Part shown: one piece after another, positions 43,693-51,498 of the stretch | How the letters are laid out: each line of letters begins with the position of its first letter | How positions within the stretch are numbered: the first letter of the stretch is position 1 | Assembly (NCBI RefSeq): GCF_013912375.1 | Contig: NZ_JACETV010000005.1 | Location: 310,001-374,000, forward strand | Direction: 5' to 3' | Length of the DNA stretch: 64,000 bases | Source of the DNA: Emticicia sp. BO119 | GTDB lineage: Bacteria; Bacteroidota; Bacteroidia; Cytophagales; Spirosomataceae | Notes under the pieces: generated by a model | Told to the model about the DNA's origin: nothing | What the model saw: only the letters and a program-made list of their open reading frames with translations | The model's database searches: none | Made by a program: the position numbers and the translations under genes

Positions 43693-44034
43693 TTAATCTT
43701 TGATCTTTCTGTCAATCAGGAAGTGAGCCATTAAACTAAGACCACCGAACAGGAATATCATAGATAAGAAGGATACTAACTTATCTAAACCAAACTTATT
43801 ATAAAGAATGTTTCCTACCAGAATCCCTAAAGCAATTCCTACGAAGAACATTCCGAATTTCAGCGTCTGAATCTGCAAGCGACTTCTTGAGTTAAAAAGC
43901 TTTGAAGCATCTGTACCGCGTTCTATCATCAACATCCGTTCGCGGTTCCGGGCGGTGAGATAAACATAGACTATCCCGAAGATACCAGCAAAGGAAGCCA
44001 CCGAAACAATCATATCTCTTAATATTTCATCCAT
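43693..44034 (-). CDS. DUF6249-like membrane protein divergent from the ECF sigma gene
   Basis: 113 residues with three hydrophobic segments (about 8-27, 61-79 and 86-106) around a basic loop (LTARNRERMLMIERGTDASKLF). The NRERMLMIERG loop is typical of the DUF6249 membrane proteins of Bacteroidota, which often sit beside ECF sigma factor genes. It diverges from the sigma gene, so the shared 170-bp region may control both. Function unknown. Confidence 0.7.
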   Translation of the reverse strand: MDEILRDMIVSVASFAGIFGIVYVYLTARNRERMLMIERGTDASKLFNSRSRLQIQTLKFGMFFVGIALGILVGNILYNKFGLDKLVSFLSMIFLFGGLSLMAHFLIDRKIKD

Positions 44035-44074
44035 TTTTTCTTAATTTTAGATAGTTATTGAACCAATACTCATA

Positions 44075-44172
44075 AGACAAGAGCGATGAAACGTTGGTTA
44101 CAGAATTTTGCAAAAATAAATTCTGTAAAAAAGAACAGGTATTATGTAACCGCTTACAGCAAATTCTTGTCT
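44075..44172 (+). promoter_or_regulatory. Three nested inverted repeats in the sigma gene leader
   Basis: Outer AGACAAGA (44075-44082)/TCTTGTCT (44165-44172), middle GGTTAC (44096-44101)/GTAACC (44146-44151), inner ACAGAATT (44100-44107)/AATTCTGT (44119-44126). All sit in the region between the divergent genes and share one centre region, so the DNA or RNA can form a long hairpin ahead of the sigma start at 44204. Confidence 0.4.
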
Positions 44173-44203
44173 CATTTAATAATAAAGACTACAGGTAGCA
44201 TTA

Positions 44204-44752
44204 ATGTATTCAGAAGAACAAGCCTATATAGAACGAGTAAAAAAGGGAGATTCGGCTTCTTATACATTTCTTGTGAATAAATACAAGAACATGGCTTTTA
44301 CGGTAGCCTTGAAAATTGTGAACAACAGAGAGGATGCAGAAGACATCATTCAGGAGAGTTTTCTGAGAGCCTATCAGCAGATTCATACGTTTGAAAACAA
44401 ATCAAAGTTCTCAACATGGCTTTATACCATTGTCTATAGGGCTGCACTGAACAAATTACCCAAAAACAAGACAGAGTTTTTAGCTATTAATGACAATTCA
44501 TACGAAAACGATATAGCTGATGAAACAAGCACACCACCAGAATCGTTGACTATTAAAGAAACCCAGCAATATGTAAAAGGGGCTATTCAACGATTACCTC
44601 AAGGAGAAGCACTGTTGATTACTTTGTATTATCTGAATGAAAATTCGCTGAAAGAAATTGAAGAAATAACCGGACTGGCCATGAACAATATTAAAATCAG
44701 GTTGTTTCGGGCAAGAAAGAAATTAGAACAGGAATTACGTTTTTTGTTATAA
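44204..44752 (+). CDS. ECF RNA polymerase sigma factor
   Basis: 182 residues. Region 2: YTFLVNKYKNMAFTVALKIV and EDAEDIIQESFLRAYQQI, KFSTWLYTIVYRAALN; region 4: LITLYYLNENSLKEIEEITG and NNIKIRLFRARKKLEQEL, the helix-turn-helix that binds the -35 region. It has the size and structure of extracytoplasmic-function sigma factors. The next gene, 12 bp downstream, encodes a membrane protein that is probably its anti-sigma partner. Confidence 0.94.
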   Translation: MYSEEQAYIERVKKGDSASYTFLVNKYKNMAFTVALKIVNNREDAEDIIQESFLRAYQQIHTFENKSKFSTWLYTIVYRAALNKLPKNKTEFLAINDNSYENDIADETSTPPESLTIKETQQYVKGAIQRLPQGEALLITLYYLNENSLKEIEEITGLAMNNIKIRLFRARKKLEQELRFLL

Positions 44753-44764
44753 ATATCGGATAAG

Positions 44765-45259
44765 ATGGCACAAGGCAACGAAAAAAAACTACGGAAACTG
44801 ATTCAGTCGGTTGAGTTAGACCAACCCAAAGCCGATTTTACTGAATTGATTATGAAAGAAATTCAGTTGCAGGAATCTCTTGTAATAAACACCGTTTTAC
44901 AATCTGTCTTGGCACAGCATATTATCGAAACGCCCTCTATTGATTTTACGCAAAAAGTAATGACAGGTATAGAACACCTGGATAAAAAAACAGTTTACAA
45001 GCCTATTATCGGCAAAAAAGTCTGGTATGGTATAGGCGTAGCAGCTACTCTGCTTGTGGCCATAGTCAGTCTTTTCAGTAAATCATCACAAACGGTCAAC
45101 AAACCTCTTACATTTGCTAATAATATTAATCAGCTTACCAGTCAACTCATTTTGCGGATTAATGGAATGCCCACCTTGATATTGGCTTGCTTGTTTGGTG
45201 TAAGTGCCTTATTAGTACTTGATTACTTTATTTTGGGCAGGAAGAAATACCAGGTGTAA
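44765..45259 (+). CDS. Probable membrane anti-sigma-like protein
   Basis: 164 residues. Two copies of a short motif occur in the N-terminal part: PKADFTELIMKEIQ and PSIDFTQKVMTGIE, then two transmembrane helices (about 86-102 and 137-155). Position 12 bp after the sigma gene, plus cytoplasmic N-terminus with the repeated motif, suggests it holds the sigma factor at the membrane. No zinc HxxxCxxC anti-sigma site is visible, so it is not a typical ZAS protein. Confidence 0.65.
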   Translation: MAQGNEKKLRKLIQSVELDQPKADFTELIMKEIQLQESLVINTVLQSVLAQHIIETPSIDFTQKVMTGIEHLDKKTVYKPIIGKKVWYGIGVAATLLVAIVSLFSKSSQTVNKPLTFANNINQLTSQLILRINGMPTLILACLFGVSALLVLDYFILGRKKYQV

Positions 45260-45414
45260 TTTTTTGTAATAGATAACTATATCTTTCTCCTCTCTATGTA
45301 GGCATTATTCCCCTTCTTTGTTGACTTCTTCCCCCACTAAATGGCTTTTTGTATAAATTATCCAATGGTGTTGTTTTTGTGCCTTACTCGATCAAATCAT
45401 TTAATAAAACAGTT

Positions 45415-46218
45415 ATGGCTAAGAAAAAAAAATATGTATTGATTACAGGAGGTACAAGCGGTATAGGCTATGAATTGGCCCGTCTATTAGCAAAAGATGG
45501 TCATAACCTGCTCATTGTTGCCCGCAGTCAGGAAGAACTTGATAGAGTTGCACATGAACTAACCTCAGCCTATAAGATTGATGTTATGACATTTGCCAAA
45601 GATTTATTTAAGAAAAAAGCTGCGTTTGAGGTATATGACTTTGTAAAATCATCAGGTTTGCAGATTGATATATTAGTAAACGACGCCGGACAAGGGCAAT
45701 ATGGTGAATTTATAAATACAGATATTGAACGGGAGATGGATATTATTCAGTTGAATATCAGCAGCCTGGTAGTACTTACAAAGCTGTTTCTGATAGAGAT
45801 GATAGAGCGTAAGAGCGGTAAAATTCTTAACCTTGCCTCGGTTGCCAGCAAAGTACCGGGGCCTTTTCAGGCAGTGTATCATGGCACCAAAGCCTTTGTT
45901 CACTCATTTACAGAAGCCATACGCGCCGAAGTAAAAGATAGTGGTGTGGTGATTACCTCATTATTGCCTGGAGCCACCGTAACCGACTTTTTCAGAAAAG
46001 CTGATATGCTACACTCTAAAACTGTACAAGAAGGAAATTTAGCTGACCCGGCAGATGTAGCCATGGACGGATACAATGCCTTAATGAATGGCGATGACAT
46101 GGTGGTATCTGGCTTAAATAATAAATTACAAGTAGCAATGAGCAATATTACGCCTGATGAAATAGTGGCTGAAAGAGTTTACAAACAGCAAGGACCGAAA
46201 GAGGGAGTGCTGAAGTAA
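45415..46218 (+). CDS. Short-chain dehydrogenase/reductase
   Basis: 267 residues from ATG 45415. Classical SDR: TGGTSGIG (NAD(P)-binding Gly motif), NDAGQG in place of NNAG, the catalytic Ser in NLASVASK and YHGTK (Tyr and Lys). The residues after the first beta-strand (VARSQEEL) favour NADPH because of the Arg. Most similar in style to DltE/YqjQ-type SDRs. Substrate unknown. Followed by a clear hairpin. Confidence 0.9.
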   Translation: MAKKKKYVLITGGTSGIGYELARLLAKDGHNLLIVARSQEELDRVAHELTSAYKIDVMTFAKDLFKKKAAFEVYDFVKSSGLQIDILVNDAGQGQYGEFINTDIEREMDIIQLNISSLVVLTKLFLIEMIERKSGKILNLASVASKVPGPFQAVYHGTKAFVHSFTEAIRAEVKDSGVVITSLLPGATVTDFFRKADMLHSKTVQEGNLADPADVAMDGYNALMNGDDMVVSGLNNKLQVAMSNITPDEIVAERVYKQQGPKEGVLK

Positions 46219-46221
46219 AAT

Positions 46222-46249
46222 TAAGGGTGGTGTGATAATACCACCCTTA
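46222..46249. terminator. Hairpin between SDR and pirin genes
   Basis: TAAGGGTGGT (46222-46231) pairs with ACCACCCTTA (46240-46249), 8-nt loop. Convergent genes end on each side. Confidence 0.7.
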
Positions 46250-46273
46250 TCATTATAAATCAGTCACGAAAGT

Positions 46274-47128
46274 TCAATCCTCCAATACACCCATCAACCC
46301 CATTTCATAATCTTCAATTGCCTGTTTCAATTCGGCTGGGTAATTCATCACAAAAGGCCCATAGGTAGAAAGCGGCTCCTGAATAGGTTCGCCTGCCAGA
46401 AATAACAATTTACCCTTAGTAATGGCTTCAAAATCTATCCCCTCACCCTCATGATCAAATGTGACCATATTCAGTTTTTCTATTGTGGTTTTGTTGGTTT
46501 TAATTTCTCCGTCAAGCACATAAACCAAAGTATTATAAGAATTGGGTAACTCAAAGAAAGTCTTAGCTCCTGCTTCAAAATTTACCATCATCGCCAATAT
46601 CGGCGAAAAAGTAGAAGCTGTACCGGTCTGCCCTTTATAATTTCCTGCAACTAACTGTATTTCTATCCCTTCTTCCTTGATAACAGGCATGGTTTCTTTC
46701 GTCAGATGTTGATACTTAGGCTCGGTCATCTTATGGATACGAGGCAGATTTACCCACAATTGTATCAACTCAAAATTTCCCCCCTCCTGCATAAACTCAG
46801 CCGAAGGCCCCTCTGAGTGGATAATGCCTTTACCTGAAGTCATCCATTGCACATCTCCTGCATTCAAAAAACCCTCATTTCCTAAAGAATCCTTATGATG
46901 AATTTTACCCTGAAATAAAAAGGTGACAGGCTCAAATCCCCTATGAGGGTGCGGGCTTAAACGTGGTTTACTGGCATCGGGACTATGGTAAGTCGGCCCT
47001 GCATGGTGTAACAAAATAAACGGGCTCACCTGTCTGATATTAGTAGCAGGCAAAGGTTGTTTTACTCGCATTGGCCCCATTTGGTGCTCATTAGCAAAAC
47101 TGATATGCTGAATAGTACGAGCTTTCAT
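46274..47128 (-). CDS. Pirin family protein
   Basis: 284 residues, two cupin domains. The N-terminal metal site matches human pirin: H60 and H62 in SPHPHRGFE, then H104 and E106 in GKGIIHSEG. Pirins with this site have quercetinase activity or act as redox-sensing cofactors. It is the last gene of a three-gene cluster with an FMN reductase and a second pirin (31 and 20 bp gaps). Confidence 0.9.
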   Translation of the reverse strand: MKARTIQHISFANEHQMGPMRVKQPLPATNIRQVSPFILLHHAGPTYHSPDASKPRLSPHPHRGFEPVTFLFQGKIHHKDSLGNEGFLNAGDVQWMTSGKGIIHSEGPSAEFMQEGGNFELIQLWVNLPRIHKMTEPKYQHLTKETMPVIKEEGIEIQLVAGNYKGQTGTASTFSPILAMMVNFEAGAKTFFELPNSYNTLVYVLDGEIKTNKTTIEKLNMVTFDHEGEGIDFEAITKGKLLFLAGEPIQEPLSTYGPFVMNYPAELKQAIEDYEMGLMGVLED

Positions 47129-47159
47129 TGTTTTAGTTTGAATACGTCCTTACGCGTTA

Positions 47160-47732
47160 TTAAAGTGGTTGTAATACCTGCTTTTCCTGCTTAACTGCAA
47201 TTTTATTTACCAGCCAGATATACTCATTGGTAAATAGCTCAATAGCTTTAAAGAAAGCAGGGTCTGTTAAATTTCCTTCGGCATCAAACTTCTTGTCTAC
47301 TGCCGGAACAATCAGCATATGAGGCGATACAATCCCAAACAAAGCAGCAACTAAGCTAATCATTTGCTGACTTGCTCTCATTCCACCCATTGCTCCCGGC
47401 GAAGCTGTTACAATACCAAATGGCTTATGCAATTGTTTCGGGAAATGGTCTAACAGATTTTTCATTGCAGGCGAATAGCTACCATTATATTCGGGTGTTA
47501 CCAGAATAAAAGCATCTGCCAAAAACATACGTTCACCTAATTCTTTCCACTGAGCCGGAACGGCGTCTACCGAAGTCCATACTCTTTGAACAAAAGGCAA
47601 TTCGTATTCTCTCACATCAATTATGCCTACTTCAGCATCTGTAATTTCGCTTAAATGCTTTTGTAGATAAGTGGCTACTCTTACCGAAAGGCTTTCTTGC
47701 CTTGGGCTTCCTGAAATGATCTCAATTTTCAT
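47160..47732 (-). CDS. NADPH-dependent FMN reductase family protein
   Basis: 190 residues. Flavodoxin-like fold: the phosphate-binding loop SGSPRQESLSVRVA at the N-terminus, and ILVTPEYNGSYSPAMKNLLDH, the signature of the family. These enzymes reduce FMN or quinones with NAD(P)H. Between the two pirin genes, it may join them in a quinone/flavin stress response. Confidence 0.92.
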   Translation of the reverse strand: MKIEIISGSPRQESLSVRVATYLQKHLSEITDAEVGIIDVREYELPFVQRVWTSVDAVPAQWKELGERMFLADAFILVTPEYNGSYSPAMKNLLDHFPKQLHKPFGIVTASPGAMGGMRASQQMISLVAALFGIVSPHMLIVPAVDKKFDAEGNLTDPAFFKAIELFTNEYIWLVNKIAVKQEKQVLQPL

Positions 47733-47752
47733 TTTTCTCTGGTTTAAATTTC

Positions 47753-48469
47753 TTAAAATGACATCGGAACATCTATTAAGAGAATCTCCGAGTTTGTGTT
47801 GGCTTTCATAAGAATTTCATTAGTTTCGCTGATACCTAAAGCATCTCTACGACTTAGCAACTGTCCGTTTATTTCAGCTTCTCCTTCAATCATAAAGGCA
47901 TATACGCCATTGTTTGCGAGTTTGGGGGCATAGCTTAATTCTTTACCCTGTTCAATGTCAGTTATGGAAAACCATGCATCCTGATTCATACCTAATCCAC
48001 CATCTTGCGAACCAAGGGGTGAAACCAACGTCTGAAATTGATTTTTTCTTCCTTCAACCTGAAAAGCTCGCTGGTCGTAGCGTGGCTGAATATCCCTCAG
48101 CTTCGGAAACACCCAGATTTGCAAAAGTTTCAAAGCTCTATCGATATTCTTGTTTCTTTCAGAATGGTAAATTCCTGTACCAGCCGACATCACTTGTACT
48201 TCTCCATTACTGATTGCCCCTTTATTACCCATATTATCGGCATGTTCCAAATCACCGGACAGCGGAATAGTAACTATTTCCATATTATCGTGTGGGTGCA
48301 TACCAAAGCCTCTGCCACCGATTATCATATCATCGTTCAGTACTCTTAATGCCCCAAAATGCACTTTATCAGGGTTCTGAAATCCTGCAAAACTGAAAGA
48401 ATGCCAGGCATCTAACCACCCATGATTGGCATGACCTCTTTCGTCAGCTTTATAATATATTGTTTTCAT
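47753..48469 (-). CDS. Pirin family protein (YhhW-like)
   Basis: 238 residues, two cupin domains, the shorter YhhW type. Metal ligands H58, H60, H102 and E104 are present (GMHPHDNME; GTGIYHSER). YhhW has quercetin dioxygenase activity. It is the first gene of the minus-strand cluster; family A repeat copy 5 is upstream. Confidence 0.9.
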   Translation of the reverse strand: MKTIYYKADERGHANHGWLDAWHSFSFAGFQNPDKVHFGALRVLNDDMIIGGRGFGMHPHDNMEIVTIPLSGDLEHADNMGNKGAISNGEVQVMSAGTGIYHSERNKNIDRALKLLQIWVFPKLRDIQPRYDQRAFQVEGRKNQFQTLVSPLGSQDGGLGMNQDAWFSITDIEQGKELSYAPKLANNGVYAFMIEGEAEINGQLLSRRDALGISETNEILMKANTNSEILLIDVPMSF

Positions 48470-48538
48470 TTTTATACATTTACATTTAATGTATATACAT
48501 ATATATAAGTGAAATAGTTCAATATCATTGAATGATTA

Positions 48539-48676
48539 TTGTCTGAACTTTGATTTAGCTGATTGAATGATTACTCTGATGCCACACTATAACCATTTTC
48601 ATTTAAAATACTCTTAAATAATTGATTCTTAAAAATCATATTAATCAAATAATCAGGTAAATCAAAATTCAGATAA
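48539..48676. repeat. Interspersed palindromic repeat, family A copy 5
   Basis: TTGTCTGAACTTTGATTTA (48539-48557) is inverted at TAAATCAAAATTCAGATAA (48658-48676) with two mismatches. The arms continue to pair inward (GCTGATTGAATGATT against AATCA-rich words), so the element can form a long imperfect hairpin. It lies between two minus-strand genes. Confidence 0.8.
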
Positions 48677-48698
48677 TAATCAATCCCTCACTAAATTC

Positions 48699-49370
48699 TT
48701 ACCCCCTTATCGCCCTATTCAAAAATTGCACATAAGGGTGCATAGCTTCAAAACCTGCTAAAATCTCGTCGACAAAACCTTGGTCAAGTACTTTAGCAAC
48801 AGGAAAAGACTGAGAAACGGTAAAACTTTTTAGTTTAAGTAGTTCGATGGCTGGATTATTTTCGTCATATCCTTTTGGAGGTCGGATGGTTGCGGCTTCG
48901 CGGTCAAGGCCGTTCGGGAAGTATTTTCTGAAAGGGGCGGCATTGATAATTGCCTTGAATTCTTCGTAGTTATAATCAATTTCGTCACGTATTTTCTTTA
49001 GGTCATTATTTTCGGGCATCCATACACCCCCGGCAAAAAAACATTCGCTGGCATCAATGTGGAAGTAGTAACCCGCGCCTTGTGCTTTTTTACCTCCGGC
49101 ATTAAACCATGCACCAAAATTAGTTTTATAAGGCGATTTATCTTTCGAAAACCTCACATCACGGTTTATCCGAAAGATACAATCTTTTACTTGCAGATTA
49201 GTTTCTTCTATAGCCTTATCAAATTTTCCAATACCATTAATGAGCTGAGTTACTACTTCACCAAAATTCTGTTTGGCGGTTTCGTAGGTTTTGCGATTGG
49301 CATCAAACCAGGGCTTGTTGTTATTATCCTTTAACTCCCCTAAAAATTGAAGTGTCTGTGCATGAATCAT
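48699..49370 (-). CDS. DUF2461 family protein
   Basis: 223 residues, no signal. LQFLGELKDNNNKPWFDANRK is the opening of DUF2461, and FRINRDVRFSKDKSPYKTNFG with the GGKKAQGAGYYFHID and FFAGGVWMPE strands are its core. Its role is not established. It precedes the repeat on the same strand as the upstream pirins but with a 229-bp gap, so probably separate. Confidence 0.88.
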   Translation of the reverse strand: MIHAQTLQFLGELKDNNNKPWFDANRKTYETAKQNFGEVVTQLINGIGKFDKAIEETNLQVKDCIFRINRDVRFSKDKSPYKTNFGAWFNAGGKKAQGAGYYFHIDASECFFAGGVWMPENNDLKKIRDEIDYNYEEFKAIINAAPFRKYFPNGLDREAATIRPPKGYDENNPAIELLKLKSFTVSQSFPVAKVLDQGFVDEILAGFEAMHPYVQFLNRAIRG

Positions 49371-49426
49371 AGCTGTAATTAAGAGTTTATCTAAAAAATC
49401 AATTAGCCCTTACTAAAAGTTCCCGA

Positions 49427-50410
49427 CTACTTTACTTCATTTATCAACATAATCTTATCAGCAAAATCGCTGATATTTTTTAAGGTTGTAATAGCAATTT
49501 GGGTGAGTGCCTCTTCTGTTAAGAATCCTTGATGCGACGTTATCAGAACATTCGGGAAAGTCATTAAGCGAGCGAGAGTATCGTCTTGCAGAATCTGTTC
49601 TGATAAATCATTAAAAAAGATATTTTCTTCCTGTTCGTACACGTCGATACCTAAATAACCCAATGTTTTGTTCTTCAAGGCTTCTATTACCGCCTGAGTA
49701 TCTATCAACGCTCCCCTACTGGTATTAATCAACATCACACCTTTTTTCACTTTCGCCAATGCTTCTGCATTAATCAGATGTCGGGTATTTTCCGTCAATG
49801 GGCAATGTAATGAAAGGATATCTGACTGTACCAGTAGTTCTTCAAAACTCATATAATTGACACCATTTGTGGTTAAATGCTCATCAGGATACACATCATA
49901 GGCCAAGACTTTGCACCCAAGACCCATCATGATGTTAGCAAATACACCACCTATCTTACCTGTTCCTACTACTCCAACTGTTTTATGATAAAGGTCAAAA
50001 CCTGTCAGTTTTTCCAGTGAAAAATTTCCTTCGCGCACCCGGTTATAAGCTTTATGAGTTTTGCGGTTCAGGGTCATAATTAAAGCCAAAGCGTGTTCAG
50101 CCACAGCATAGGGAGAATAGGCAGGTACACGCACGATTTTAATGTTGGCGTTTCTGGCAGCAATTAAATCTACATTATTAAATCCTGCGCATCTAAGCGC
50201 AATGAGTTGAACTCCGGATTTTTGCAGAGAGCCAATTACCTGAGTATTCAGGTTATCATTTACAAATACACAAACCACTTCAGCTCCTTCTGCCAAGCGA
50301 ACAGATTGTTCATTTAAAGCGACCTCATAAAAACTTATCTGATGAGTTTGATTATGTTTTTCGAACGATTCTCTGTCATATGGCTTTGTACTGAAAAATG
50401 TGATTTTCAT
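49427..50410 (-). CDS. D-2-hydroxyacid dehydrogenase (D-lactate dehydrogenase-like)
   Basis: 327 residues. VGVVGTGKIGG is the NAD-binding Gly motif; the catalytic Arg is in ALRCAGFNN, Glu in GIDVYEQEE and His in ITSHQGFLTEEAL. The YEQEENIFFNDLSEQILQD segment is characteristic of fermentative D-lactate dehydrogenases (LdhA). It converts pyruvate to D-lactate or a similar reaction. The start overlaps the end of the PorV-like gene by 4 bp, so translation is coupled. Confidence 0.92.
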   Translation of the reverse strand: MKITFFSTKPYDRESFEKHNQTHQISFYEVALNEQSVRLAEGAEVVCVFVNDNLNTQVIGSLQKSGVQLIALRCAGFNNVDLIAARNANIKIVRVPAYSPYAVAEHALALIMTLNRKTHKAYNRVREGNFSLEKLTGFDLYHKTVGVVGTGKIGGVFANIMMGLGCKVLAYDVYPDEHLTTNGVNYMSFEELLVQSDILSLHCPLTENTRHLINAEALAKVKKGVMLINTSRGALIDTQAVIEALKNKTLGYLGIDVYEQEENIFFNDLSEQILQDDTLARLMTFPNVLITSHQGFLTEEALTQIAITTLKNISDFADKIMLINEVK

Positions 50411-51276
50411 AATGATTTCTGTGGTGTTTTTACTAATTGATAAGCCAAGGTCAGATGATGTGAAAAGCCTAATACCGAATGACTGCTGGCGGCGTAATCA
50501 AAAATAAACTGCTTAGCCTGAAAACCAATTCCAAAGTGGGCATTATTTAACTTAGAGGTGATACCAGTACGTAGATAAAATTTTTTTACTATCTCATACT
50601 CCAGACCTACCTTAAATAAAGTGGGTAAGACTAAATCTTTTTCTGCTTCACCTGTTAATAGCAACTGTCTGGCAGGTTGATACGAAAACCCTAAACGAAG
50701 CACCGTAGGTACATGTTGAGAAACAAAAAGCCTGGCAGTAGTAAGGTTATAAGCACTGAAACCAAAATGTAGTGCAGAACTCAGCTTTGCCATCACCCCA
50801 AACTCAGTTAAAAGGGTATGTTTTGAAGCATATCCCTCAATAGCCGCTTGCAGGTAAGAAACTTTTATTCCTAAAGAAACCCTATTGGAGCTTCTGGCTA
50901 ATGCCAGCCCCAATTTCTGTTCATGGTAGAGTTTATCGCCAAACCTTTCTATCGTAAGCCCTATATTCGCAATTTTATGGTTGAAATTACCCCCCAAAGA
51001 AAAAGTATTAAGCCCGGCTATGGTGTAGCGGTTGTGGTATGAAGTACTGATGTAATTATCGGTAATAAAACCTAATCCGGCAGGATTATTAAAAACAGAT
51101 TGCTTGTCGGCAATTGCTGCTGTGGCATTGCCTAAGCCCCAGCTTCTGGCTCCTATCGGGAATGGCTCACCAGAAGCCCGGCTATAATCAGCAGAAAAAA
51201 CAGCAACACAATAAAAAGTTATCAGGCTCGCTTTCTGAAAAAATAAAACCCTGTATTTTGCTTCTTTTTTAGCCAA
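50407..51276 (-). CDS. PorV/PorQ-like outer membrane barrel protein
   Basis: About 289 residues. No ATG is available; TTG at 51276 gives a signal-peptide-like start (AKYRVLFFQKASLITFYCV), and a TTG at 51324 would add 16 residues. The mature opening, FPIGARSWGLGNATAAIADK with QSVFNNPAGLG, is the PorV/PorQ hallmark, the N-terminal segment of the FadL-like barrels of the type IX secretion system. The rest is beta-strand. Position upstream of the D-lactate dehydrogenase gene is not explained. A MITE-like element lies 54 bp before the start, possibly disturbing the promoter. Confidence 0.75.
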   Translation of the reverse strand: MAKKEAKYRVLFFQKASLITFYCVAVFSADYSRASGEPFPIGARSWGLGNATAAIADKQSVFNNPAGLGFITDNYISTSYHNRYTIAGLNTFSLGGNFNHKIANIGLTIERFGDKLYHEQKLGLALARSSNRVSLGIKVSYLQAAIEGYASKHTLLTEFGVMAKLSSALHFGFSAYNLTTARLFVSQHVPTVLRLGFSYQPARQLLLTGEAEKDLVLPTLFKVGLEYEIVKKFYLRTGITSKLNNAHFGIGFQAKQFIFDYAASSHSVLGFSHHLTLAYQLVKTPQKSL

Positions 51277-51330
51277 TGCATTTGATTTTTGAAGCAAAAT
51301 ACGGGGTTGTCGAGAAAAAGGCAAATATTA

Positions 51331-51490
51331 GAAACTGTTTGAGTTAATCTTATTGAACTAAAGAAGTTGCTTTTTGACCAATACTGCAGTGAAAAATCCT
51401 CATTTAGCTCTGCTAAACTCCGGTTTTTACACCTTATTCTGGCACAAAAGTTATCCTTTTTTATTTTCAAAATTTAACTCAAACAGTTTC
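51331..51490. mobile_element. 160-bp MITE-like element with perfect inverted ends
   Basis: GAAACTGTTTGAGTTAA (51331-51347) is exactly inverted at 51474-51490. TTA flanks both sides (51328-51330; 51491-51493), which looks like a 3-bp target duplication. No transposase is encoded. The ends and the TNA target duplication suggest mobilisation by an IS5/IS1031-like enzyme elsewhere in the genome; that family call is inference. Confidence 0.6.
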
Positions 51491-51498
51491 TTAGAATA

